A stretch of 51,174 nt of DNA. It comes from a virus. The translations under genes and the position numbers were made by a program. Every line of letters begins with the position of its first letter. The stretch's first letter is position 1. The stretch covers positions 1-51,174 of IMG/VR virus record IMGVR_UViG_3300009436_000031; one strand, given 5' to 3'. Of this stretch, positions 17,933 to 26,800 are shown piece by piece. Below the pieces are notes generated by a model. The model worked only from the letters and a program-made list of their open reading frames with translations, had not been told where the DNA came from and made no database searches.

Positions 17933-18892
17933 ATGTATTTAAAAAATTCTGATACCGAGAAAAGGTATTCAATACTACCTATTAAGAACCAAGACTTATG
18001 GGATGCTTATAAAGCGGCAGAAAAACAAACTTGGGTGGCTGAAGAAGTTAATTTAGCTCAAGATAAATATGATGAACTTAGTGATGATGAGAAGTTTTAT
18101 TTAAAAAATATTTTAGCTTTCTTTACTATATCTGATGGGTTAGTTATAGATAACCTTTGTGATAATGTAATTGACAATGTGGATATATCTGAAGCTAAGT
18201 ATTACTATAACCACCAAATGTTCATGGAACAAGTACATGCAAATGGATATGGGTTATTAATTGATACCTATATTAAGGACAATAAAGAAAGGTTAGACTT
18301 ATTTAATTCAATGATAACTAATGATGCTGTTAAAGCTAAGGCACAATGGGCTGAGAACTGGTTAAATAAGGGTACATTCGTTGAAAAATTAATTGCTTTT
18401 GCTTGTGTTGAAGGTATCGCTTTCTCTTCAGTATTTGCTGGTGTATTCTACTTTAGAAGTAGAAATAAAATGCCTGGTCTTGGTGAAATGAATGAATTGA
18501 TTTTAAGGGATGAGAGTTTCCATTATGAATTCGCCCTTCAAATGTTCAAAGAATATGTTAAAGATGAATACAAACCATCTAAAGAGGCAATTAAAGAAGT
18601 TATTTTATCTTGTTATGAAACTGAAAAGATATTTGTTGATAAATCTTTACCAGATGGGTTACCAGGTTTAACAAAAGAAATGATGATTCGATACGTGGAA
18701 TTTGTTGTTGATATTGTATTAAACGATTTCATAGGTGAAACACACTTTAATACTAAGAACCCATTGGACTATATGAAGAAAATTGGTTTATCATCTAAGA
18801 ATAATTTCTTCGAAAGAAGAACGGGTGGTGGATATACAAGAGTTGATATGCCAGAGGAAGGTGAAAATATATTTGAATCTGAAGATTTTTAA
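17933..18892 (+). CDS. nrdB: Ribonucleotide reductase class I beta subunit (NrdB), with altered metal ligand
   Basis: 319 residues, the usual length for this family. NrdB houses a di-metal centre that makes the radical used by NrdA to reduce ribonucleotides. Glu99 and His102 (MEQVHANGY), Glu160 (CVEGIAFS), Glu194 and His197 (RDESFH) are present, and the radical tyrosine equivalent is Tyr106. The first ligand, normally Asp in an EEVD motif (Asp84 in E. coli), is Asn40 here (AEEVNLAQD; codon AAT at 18050-18052). The C-terminus ends in EDF, a typical NrdA-docking tail. It is followed by nrdA after 24 nt. Whether the centre works as class Ia or in another way cannot be told from the sequence. Confidence 0.94.
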   Translation: MYLKNSDTEKRYSILPIKNQDLWDAYKAAEKQTWVAEEVNLAQDKYDELSDDEKFYLKNILAFFTISDGLVIDNLCDNVIDNVDISEAKYYYNHQMFMEQVHANGYGLLIDTYIKDNKERLDLFNSMITNDAVKAKAQWAENWLNKGTFVEKLIAFACVEGIAFSSVFAGVFYFRSRNKMPGLGEMNELILRDESFHYEFALQMFKEYVKDEYKPSKEAIKEVILSCYETEKIFVDKSLPDGLPGLTKEMMIRYVEFVVDIVLNDFIGETHFNTKNPLDYMKKIGLSSKNNFFERRTGGGYTRVDMPEEGENIFESEDF

Positions 18893-18916
18893 TAATAAAC
18901 AAAAAAATAAAATAAT

Positions 18917-21079
18917 ATGAAGATTATAAAAAGAGATGGAAGTAAACAGTCTTTCATGCCTAATAAAATTTTAACTAGACTTAAACAACAATCTAAGTCT
19001 TTAAAGGTAAACACTACATTATTATTCCAAAAAGTTGTCCCACATATCACTGATGGGATGACAGCTACGGATATTGATGAAATAATAGCTTTCCAATGTG
19101 CTGATTTATGTATTGAACACCCAGATTACTCTGTACTTGGGGGTAGAATACTTATTTCTAGACAATCAAAGTTATTGGAAATAGAAACTAACTCAGTTGA
19201 TGATATGTTTGATACATTCGCTGCGTCTACTTTCTTGAAGAAATACTCAATGAAAAATTCGGAGGGTATACCAGTGGAAATACCTTCAATGATGCACGAA
19301 AGAGTTGCTAATCATTTATACCCTAACTCTTTTAAGGAAAGGAGAAGAATGAAGAATGAATTATCTGAAAAGAAAATTAACTTCGCAACACCTATTTATT
19401 CTAATTCTGGTATTGAGGGTAGAAATGGTATGATTTCATGTAATCTAACATTACTTAAAGATGATTCTATTGAAGGAATTAATGAAACATTAGATAAGAT
19501 TTCACATGGTTCTAAAGAAGGTTCTGGTATTGGACTTAACATTGACGTTTTAAGGAGCTCTAGGAGCCTTGTAAAGTCATTTAAAGGTTATGCTGGTGGT
19601 GTTGTAAGGTTTGCCGATATGGTACAGTCACACATGAGATTTTACAAGCAAGGTAATAGGTCTGGTTCATGTGCTCTATACTTATCAACTTGGCATAGAG
19701 ATATTCTTGAATTCTTAGAATTGAGATTACCAATTGGTGAAGAATTAAATAGAGCTAGGGATTTATTTATTGCAGCAAGTATTGATGATGTGTTTATGAA
19801 AGCTTTAACTGGTAGTAAGAAATACCACTTATTTTGTCCAAATGACATAAAAGAAGCTGGATTGAAACCATTCCATACTATCCATGGTGAGGAATTTGAA
19901 AATGAATACAATAAAGCTGTTGAATTAGGGTTAGGTCATGAAATTGAACCTAGAAAAATTTGGGATGCACTTATTCGTTCACAAGTTGAATCTGGTACAC
20001 CATATGTTTTCTATAAAGACAATGCAAATAAGAGAAATATGCAAGATAATATCGGTACTATATCTCAATCTAATTTATGTATTGAAATTATGCAAGCTTC
20101 AAAACCAGGTTACACACCACAATGTACATTAGCTTCAGTTAATTTAGCTGAACATGATAACCTTAGAAGTATTTCAAAATCTGTTAAGGTTTTAGTTAGA
20201 GCGTTAAATCAAGTTATTGATAGAAACAAATGGTCTGACGAATGGAGTAAGAATGCTGGGTTGGACCAAAGAGCAATTGCAATTGGGGTAGCTGGTATGG
20301 CAGATTTCTTTGCTAAGAAAAAGATTTCTTTTGAATCTGAAGAAGCTAAGGAATGGACTGAGAAAATTTTTGAGGTTATGTATAAATCAGCACTTGAAGA
20401 ATCAACGCAATTAGCTATAGAAACTGGTGAAAATTACCCAGCCTATGAAGGTTCAATGTATTCTAGAGGTGAAACATATATTGAAGGTTGGTCACCTACT
20501 AATGGTGGTGAACCAATCCCAATGAAGAACTCTTTATTGTTAGGACTTATGCCAACAGCATCTTCCGCAATTCTTTTAGGTGCTTTTGAATGTTTCGAAC
20601 CAGTTACATCTAATATATTCACTAGAATGGTTGGTGATGGAGAATTTATTGTAGTTAATAAATACTTGGTACAAGAATTAGATGAATTAGGTTTATGGAC
20701 TGAAGATATTAGAAATAAATTAATCGCTAATGAAGGGAGTGTTCAACACATAGCTGAAATTCCAGAAGACATTAGATATAGGTATAAGACTGTTTGGGAA
20801 ATTCCACAAAAAGCTTTATTGGATTTATCAATAATTAGGAATAAATATGTAGACCAATCACAATCTTTAAATGTTTACCATGCTGATGCAAAGTATTCTA
20901 AGATATCTAGTGCTTTAGTTTATGCTTGGAAAAATGGATTAAAGACTGGTGCATATTACACTAGAACTTTATCTAAGATTAGGGCTAATAAGAAATTATC
21001 GGCATCTGATAATGTTCAAACACCTAAAAAACCAGAGAACTCAATGTTTACATGCGAAGGTGGTGGATGCGACGCTTAG
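18917..21079 (+). CDS. nrdA: Ribonucleotide reductase class I alpha subunit (NrdA)
   Basis: 720 residues. The N-terminal ATP-cone (IIKRDGSKQSFMPNKI to about residue 90) suggests allosteric control by ATP/dATP. The barrel contains the three active-site cysteines: MISCNLTLL near residue 175, SNLCIEIM near residue 390 and QCTLASVNLAEHD near 405. GSKEGSGIGLNI is a substrate/effector loop. The C-terminal tail ends CEGGGCDA, the redox cysteine pair reloaded by thioredoxin or glutaredoxin. With NrdB it supplies dNTPs for phage replication. It is the last gene before the terminator at 21121. Confidence 0.96.
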   Translation: MKIIKRDGSKQSFMPNKILTRLKQQSKSLKVNTTLLFQKVVPHITDGMTATDIDEIIAFQCADLCIEHPDYSVLGGRILISRQSKLLEIETNSVDDMFDTFAASTFLKKYSMKNSEGIPVEIPSMMHERVANHLYPNSFKERRRMKNELSEKKINFATPIYSNSGIEGRNGMISCNLTLLKDDSIEGINETLDKISHGSKEGSGIGLNIDVLRSSRSLVKSFKGYAGGVVRFADMVQSHMRFYKQGNRSGSCALYLSTWHRDILEFLELRLPIGEELNRARDLFIAASIDDVFMKALTGSKKYHLFCPNDIKEAGLKPFHTIHGEEFENEYNKAVELGLGHEIEPRKIWDALIRSQVESGTPYVFYKDNANKRNMQDNIGTISQSNLCIEIMQASKPGYTPQCTLASVNLAEHDNLRSISKSVKVLVRALNQVIDRNKWSDEWSKNAGLDQRAIAIGVAGMADFFAKKKISFESEEAKEWTEKIFEVMYKSALEESTQLAIETGENYPAYEGSMYSRGETYIEGWSPTNGGEPIPMKNSLLLGLMPTASSAILLGAFECFEPVTSNIFTRMVGDGEFIVVNKYLVQELDELGLWTEDIRNKLIANEGSVQHIAEIPEDIRYRYKTVWEIPQKALLDLSIIRNKYVDQSQSLNVYHADAKYSKISSALVYAWKNGLKTGAYYTRTLSKIRANKKLSASDNVQTPKKPENSMFTCEGGGCDA

Positions 21080-21120
21080 GGTGTGATGCATAAAAATAAT
21101 CAAATATTAAAATTAATAAA

Positions 21121-21148
21121 AAGGTGTACTACATGTACACCTTTTTTT
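21121..21148 (+). terminator. Rho-independent terminator after nrdA
   Basis: AAGGTGTAC at 21121-21129 pairs with GTACACCTT at 21135-21143 around a 5-nt loop and is followed by a T-run to 21148. It ends the replication/nucleotide operon before the baseplate genes. Confidence 0.92.
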
Positions 21149-21185
21149 ATTTTACCATTTATTTATATAAAAACATTTATTATAA

Positions 21186-21193
21186 TATTTATG
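21186..21193 (+). promoter_or_regulatory. Candidate late promoter, TATTTATG
   Basis: TATTTATGATAAAAGAAAA starts 24 nt before the ATG of the gp25-like gene and directly follows the nrdA terminator, so a new transcription start is expected here. No TAnnTTTG host promoter is visible in this gap. This is the best-placed example of the motif. Confidence 0.55.
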
Positions 21194-21209
21194 ATAAAAG
21201 AAAATAGTT

Positions 21210-21599
21210 ATGGCTGGTAATGGTAAATTTATAAATATTGGCTTTCCGTTTCAGGAAAGTAATCAAGGTTATTTTTTTAAACTTAATAATGATGATAAAA
21301 ATGCAGTTAAATCGGACTTAATGCATTTACTATTAACAAGAAAAGGTGAAAGATTATATATGCCTGATTTTGGTACAAACTTACTTAAGTTTATATTCGA
21401 ACCAAACGATATAACAACCCAAAGTGAAATAAAAAAAGAAATTAATATTACTGTAAAAAAGTATATACCTAATTTACAAATAAATGATGTGTTAGTTACG
21501 GAAAACGAAGTTTCAGAACATGGTGTTACGGTAAGAATTGATTATACTGTAACTGATGATGTATTTGAAGATACTGATTTTGTTGTAATTGAATTATAA
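21210..21599 (+). CDS. gp25-like baseplate wedge protein
   Basis: 129 residues, the usual size for the GPW/gp25 family. Typical features are LLLTRKGERLYMPDFGTNLLKF (residues 40-61), where the R-x-G-E-R and PDFG motifs are the family hallmark, followed by IKKEINITVKKYIPNLQINDV. In T4 gp25 sits in the wedge and helps to start sheath assembly. It is followed after 11 nt by a gp6-like gene, the standard order in contractile tails. Confidence 0.93.
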   Translation: MAGNGKFINIGFPFQESNQGYFFKLNNDDKNAVKSDLMHLLLTRKGERLYMPDFGTNLLKFIFEPNDITTQSEIKKEINITVKKYIPNLQINDVLVTENEVSEHGVTVRIDYTVTDDVFEDTDFVVIEL

Positions 21600-21610
21600 A
21601 ATATAAACAA

Positions 21611-23428
21611 ATGGCTAAAAAAATAAATTACAACGCAAGAAATTTTGCTGATGTTAGACAAGAATTAATAAATTTCGTTAAACAATATTATCCAGATATC
21701 TTTAATGATTTTAATGATGCCTCGGTTGGTATGATGTTATTAGAACTTAATGCGGCTGTGGGTGATATGTTATCATTTCACACTGATAGAATGTTCCAAG
21801 AAACGCAAATAGACTTCGCTCAAGAAAGAAATTCAGTCTTATCTATGGCTAGAACATTTGGTTTAAATATCCCAGGTAAGAGACCATCAATGACTATTGT
21901 TGATTTTTCAGTAACAGTACCACCACTAGGTGATACATTTGATATTTCATACGCTCCAAAAATAAAACGTGGTGCACAAATAAGTGGTGCTGGTAAAATA
22001 TTTGAAAGTTCTAATGATATTGACTTTTCTAGTCCATTTACAATAGGTGGTGTACCTAACAGATTAGTAATACCTAATTTTGATTCAAACAATACTATAG
22101 TTAATTACACATTAACTAAGAGGGAGATTGTAATTAACGGTGTTAGTAAAATTTTAAAGAGGGTAATAACTGAAGAAAATGTTAAACCATTTTTTGAATT
22201 AATATTACCAGATAATAATGTGTTATCAATTAATTCCATAATAACCTTAGAAGGTACTGATTATACAGCTAATCCAACCACAAATCAATTTTATAATGAT
22301 AAATACAGATGGTTCGAAGTTGATGCGTTAGTTGATGATATAGTATTCATACCAGATAATAGTAGGGTTAGTGATAATTCAGCGGTAACTCCTGGTAAAT
22401 TTAAAAGAGTTGACCAAAGATTTATTAAAGAATATACAGATAATGGTTTTTGTAAATTAATATTCGGGGGTGGTTCTGAAGATATTAGCTCTTTATGTGA
22501 ATTTGATGTAAATAAAACTTTAGTGAATAGGGTTGGTGATTTTATAAATAATTTATCACTAGGTATTACACCTACAGCAAACCAAACAATGTTCGTACAG
22601 TATAGAGTAGGTGGGGGTAGTGATACAAATATAGGTCCTAACTCTCTAAATACAGTAACTAAAATTGAGATGGTTATAAATGGGTCAGATAATAAAGTTA
22701 ATCAATTAGTTAGAAATTCAATAACAGTTAATAACCCTCTTCCAGCTTTAGGTGGTAAAGATGAACCTTCAATAGAAGAGGTAAGGAATTTAGTTAGGTA
22801 TAATTTTTCATCACAAAATAGAGCAGTTACAATACAGGATTATAAAGCTAGAATTGGACTTATGCCTGGTGAATTTGGCGTACCATTTAGATGTAATGTG
22901 TTAGAAGAACAAAATAAGGTTAAAGTTTACATTATTAATTTATCTGAGGATGGTGGTTTAACAACAACATCTACAAACACTTTAAAGCAAAATATAGCAA
23001 CATATTTATCAGATTATAAAATGTTAAATGATTATGTTGAAGTTGATAACGGTAAGTTATATAACATTGGTTTTGAGGTTGATTTATTTATTGATAAACA
23101 ATTTTCTCAATCCGAGGTTATTTCTGAAGTTATAAATATTATAAGTGAGTATTTTGAAATAAATAAATGGGGTATGGGGGATAATATTTACCTAACTCAG
23201 TTATCGGAACAGATTAATAATGTTACTGGAGTTTTAAATATAGTCGATTTAAGGGTATATAACAAAGTTGGTGAGGGTAAGTATTCACCAAACGAAATTC
23301 CTCAACCATATATAGATAATCAAACTAGACAAATAGACTTATTAGGTGAGTATACATTATTCGGAGACCCAATAGGTATGTTTGAGATTAAATACCCAGA
23401 ATTCGACATAAAGGTAAGAGTTAAATAG
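21611..23428 (+). CDS. gp6-like (baseplate J family) wedge protein
   Basis: 605 residues. The start ARNFADVRQELINFVKQYYPDIFNDF, then SVGMMLLELNAAVGDMLSFHTDRMFQE, is characteristic of T4 gp6/baseplate J proteins in this phage group. Later, SSQNRAVTIQDYKARIGLMPGEFG and VKVYIINLSEDGG are the J-protein core. The C-terminal part (IYLTQLSEQINNVTGVLNIVDLRV) is typical of gp6 ends. It forms the ring that joins wedges. It is directly downstream of gp25. Confidence 0.92.
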   Translation: MAKKINYNARNFADVRQELINFVKQYYPDIFNDFNDASVGMMLLELNAAVGDMLSFHTDRMFQETQIDFAQERNSVLSMARTFGLNIPGKRPSMTIVDFSVTVPPLGDTFDISYAPKIKRGAQISGAGKIFESSNDIDFSSPFTIGGVPNRLVIPNFDSNNTIVNYTLTKREIVINGVSKILKRVITEENVKPFFELILPDNNVLSINSIITLEGTDYTANPTTNQFYNDKYRWFEVDALVDDIVFIPDNSRVSDNSAVTPGKFKRVDQRFIKEYTDNGFCKLIFGGGSEDISSLCEFDVNKTLVNRVGDFINNLSLGITPTANQTMFVQYRVGGGSDTNIGPNSLNTVTKIEMVINGSDNKVNQLVRNSITVNNPLPALGGKDEPSIEEVRNLVRYNFSSQNRAVTIQDYKARIGLMPGEFGVPFRCNVLEEQNKVKVYIINLSEDGGLTTTSTNTLKQNIATYLSDYKMLNDYVEVDNGKLYNIGFEVDLFIDKQFSQSEVISEVINIISEYFEINKWGMGDNIYLTQLSEQINNVTGVLNIVDLRVYNKVGEGKYSPNEIPQPYIDNQTRQIDLLGEYTLFGDPIGMFEIKYPEFDIKVRVK

Positions 23429-23456
23429 TACTTTACATTTTATTAAAAATTAATTA

Positions 23457-23464
23457 TATTTAGT
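23457..23464 (+). promoter_or_regulatory. Weak candidate late promoter, TATTTAGT
   Basis: TATTTAGTAATAAATTAA begins 32 nt before the ATG at 23489, close to the consensus TATTTATn. The surrounding 60-bp gap is AT-only for long stretches, so chance is a real alternative. Confidence 0.25.
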
Positions 23465-23488
23465 AATAAATTAATTAAAAAAAAAGTA

Positions 23489-23836
23489 ATGGGTTGTAAA
23501 AAATGTAAAGATAAGAGGATTTCGATTAATCCAATTCAAAAAGAAATAGATAATTCTGGTATAGGTTCAAAAATATTAATATTTTTCGTAAAATTAGTAG
23601 TATTTTTATTCACTGGCCCAATAGTGGCCATTATTGTTATTCCATTTTCATTGTACATGTTGTTTAATGTACTATTTTTAGAAGGTAATGTTGATATAAC
23701 TAGTGGTTTAGTTGGTATTGGTAAAATGTTAACTGGTAAAGATGTAGAAGAAGAAAGTGATGAAGAGGATGATGAAAACGATGATGAATACGAAGAAATC
23801 GGTATCGAAGATATAACCGAAGATTTAAAAAAATAA
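23489..23836 (+). CDS. Small membrane protein with N-terminal CxxC and acidic tail
   Basis: 115 residues: a basic start GCKKCKDKR with a Cys-x-x-Cys pair, then a hydrophobic hairpin (residues about 28-67, IFFVKLVVFLFTGPIVAIIV and PFSLYMLFNVLFL) that can span the membrane twice, then a C-terminal tail packed with Glu and Asp. It lies between the gp6-like gene and the giant SprB-repeat protein. Size and topology are compatible with a holin or an inner-membrane partner for lysis or DNA injection, but no family signature supports a choice. Confidence 0.65.
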   Translation: MGCKKCKDKRISINPIQKEIDNSGIGSKILIFFVKLVVFLFTGPIVAIIVIPFSLYMLFNVLFLEGNVDITSGLVGIGKMLTGKDVEEESDEEDDENDDEYEEIGIEDITEDLKK

Positions 23837-23840
23837 ATAA

Positions 23841-26800
23841 ATGTCTGAGAATATAAGGATAAAAACAACACCAGGTGGTGGTAATAAAAATATAAATGTT
23901 AAAATAAATCAGAAATTTGATTTTATTGAGATACTTTCGTTAAAGATATCTCAAGAGGAAGCATATAGACGTTTTTGTTCTGATTACGGTACTGTAGTTG
24001 GTAGAGTTATCGTAAACAACGGTTTCGGTGTTCCAAACGCAAGAGTATCAATATTTATCCCAATAGATGAAGAAGATACTTTAGACCCAGATATTTTTGG
24101 TCTTTACCCTTTTGAAGTTGTTACGGATAAAGATGGTGACGGTATACCTTATAATTTGATGCCTAAGAGCGTTAGAGGTAAAGATGAATGTTACACCTCA
24201 GTAGGTACATTTCCATCAAAGAGAGAGATTCAAGATAACCCTGAGATAAGTGATATCTACACTAAATATTATAAATTTAGTACTACAACTAATAATTCTG
24301 GTGATTTTATGATTTTTGGAGTACCAGTAGGTACTCATTTCGTACATGTAGATGCTGATATATCAGATATAGGTTTATTATCACAAAGACCTTATGATTT
24401 AATAAGTCAAGGTGCTGATAGTAAAAAATTCTATTCAGCTAGTAAATTCAAAAATAGGAGAGATAACCCTAATTTAACACAATTAAAAACTGTATCACCT
24501 GTGAGTGTTACAGTTGTACCTTTTTGGGGTGATATTGATGAATGTGAGGTTGGTATTTCTAGGGTAGATGTTGATTTAAAGACAACAATAATCCCATCCG
24601 CAATATTCATGGGTTCTATTGTAACTGATAGTGATAAAAATTCAGTTAACAAGAATTGTAGGCCCAGAAATAAAATGGGTAATAGTGCAGAATTAGTGGC
24701 TGGTGAAGGTACGGTTGAAATGATTAGATACACCAATGATGGTGGTATTGAACGTTTTGATGTTGAAGGTGGTCAATTAATTGATGATAAGGGTACTTGG
24801 GCTTATCAAGTTCCAATGAATTTAGATTATAAGGTTACAGCTGAAGATGGTACTTTAATACCATCAGATGATGCTACCAGAGGTATACCAACTAGAAGTA
24901 GAGTTAGGTTTAAAATTGGTATGAATTCAACTGGTGGTGAAGGTAGACTTAGAAGTAGAGCAAAATACTTAGTCCCACATAACCCAGATAATTGGGAAGA
25001 TTCTGATTATACATTTGGACCTAACACTAGAGATAAACATTTTGCTGATTTTTATTGGAATAAAATTTATACAATAAAAAATCATATATCTAGAGTTCAA
25101 AACAAGGATAATATAAATAAACGTAATTTTATAGGGATAAAGGATGTTGATGAGGGAAATAATAACCCATTTCCGTTTAACAGATTGCATAGTGGGTTTC
25201 ACCCTTTATTTTTCATTATTTGTATTATACTTACAATTGTGGTACAGATAATTTGTTTATTGAATAGCCTAATTTTCCCAATCATTAATTTTATAATGAA
25301 AATACTTAACACTATTTTATTAGTAATTTGTGAAATAATTTATACAATTGGTAGATTTTTATCTAAAGCTGCTAGTTTAATTTCTAAAATACCAGGTGTT
25401 ACTTGGAGAGTAAATAAAGAAGACTTTTGTATAGGGTGTTTTAATGGTGGTTGTAGTTGTAGGGATATTATACCTTACATACCATTTATAACCCTACCAT
25501 GCCCAATTGACCCAGAAGATAAGAAATATGCACCTTGTGGTAAAGATAACGGTTTTTCTAAAACAACATTTAGAGCGACACAAGAACAGTTAAGTCAAGC
25601 TAGTGATGAAGTGGATGTTAGGTGTGGTGAAGTTGATATAGATTATGATACGTTTTGGTATGATGATGGTACAAGAGAATCACAATTACCTTTTGGTAAT
25701 GATGCTGGTTTCATAAAATGTATACTTTTTGCCATAGCTGACGCTATTAATATTTTTAGTTTTGATTTTTACAGTGATTGGCTTAATGGTACATTATATG
25801 CGTTTTTATTTAAGTATAAATTTAAAAAGAATGGTAAGGAAAAATATTGTAATGTTGATGAGTCTAAGAAGAATAAGAAATTAATTGATACTTGTACTGG
25901 TTCGGATATTAATAGTAATGAAACAACAACACTTAGGGAAGGTTATTTAAAGAAATTTGAGGGTGAATTATTTTACCCAGCATATGCTAGAACTAAGAGT
26001 TATAAGTTATTTGCAACTGGTATAACCTCATTAGGTTCAGTATTTGATTGTGATTGGCAAGGTATACCTAAATTATACCCATTTTTATTAGATACCTCAT
26101 ATAAGCGTCCCCCACTAATTCAAGATGTTGATGAAACTAATACTTTGGTGCTTAGTGGTTTTGATAATGAAGATGATGGTGGTGGACCTGATGCTTTAAT
26201 TGCTAGTATAAACTGTACTGGATTAAAAAGGACTAATTGTAACAGTATTAAACGTATTTGTGAGATAGGTATGGGACTTGATGAACGTAGGTTGGATGAA
26301 GGACTTGGTTTGCCAGACAATAAAATACTTAATAATGATATTGAAAACCCGTTTATTAGAGGTGCTTTAATTTATGCTAACAATCCAAGTATTGTTGTCG
26401 GTACAACAATACCTTTAGTTTATATAGATGAAAATGATTTTGATTATTCTGGTAGATATTATAAAGAATATCGTGATGTTACTATTAATAAAATAAAACA
26501 ATATGAAAATTCATTTTATTTTTACTTTGGGTTAAATGAGGGTAACACTGCTTTAACTAAATTAATTACAAATTTCTTCCCTTCTTGCGTCCCAGAAAAA
26601 GAGGTTGATTTCTTTATTGTTGCTAATAATATAACTGAAGATGATGCTGGGGTACAACCTACTGGTGCAATTGATATTGAAGTTATTGGTGGTGTTGGAC
26701 CTTATAGTTTTGAATGGATAGGACCGATTGTTGATGGTGTCCAATATCCTTTAACTAATAATATAGAAGATATTTCAAACTTGTATTCTGGCACTTATAT

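Noticed and set aside
23536-23871. Minus-strand open frame with serine-rich start
   Set aside because: It is the antisense of the acidic tail of the membrane protein (GAA/GAT codons read as serine and phenylalanine) and shows no independent signals.
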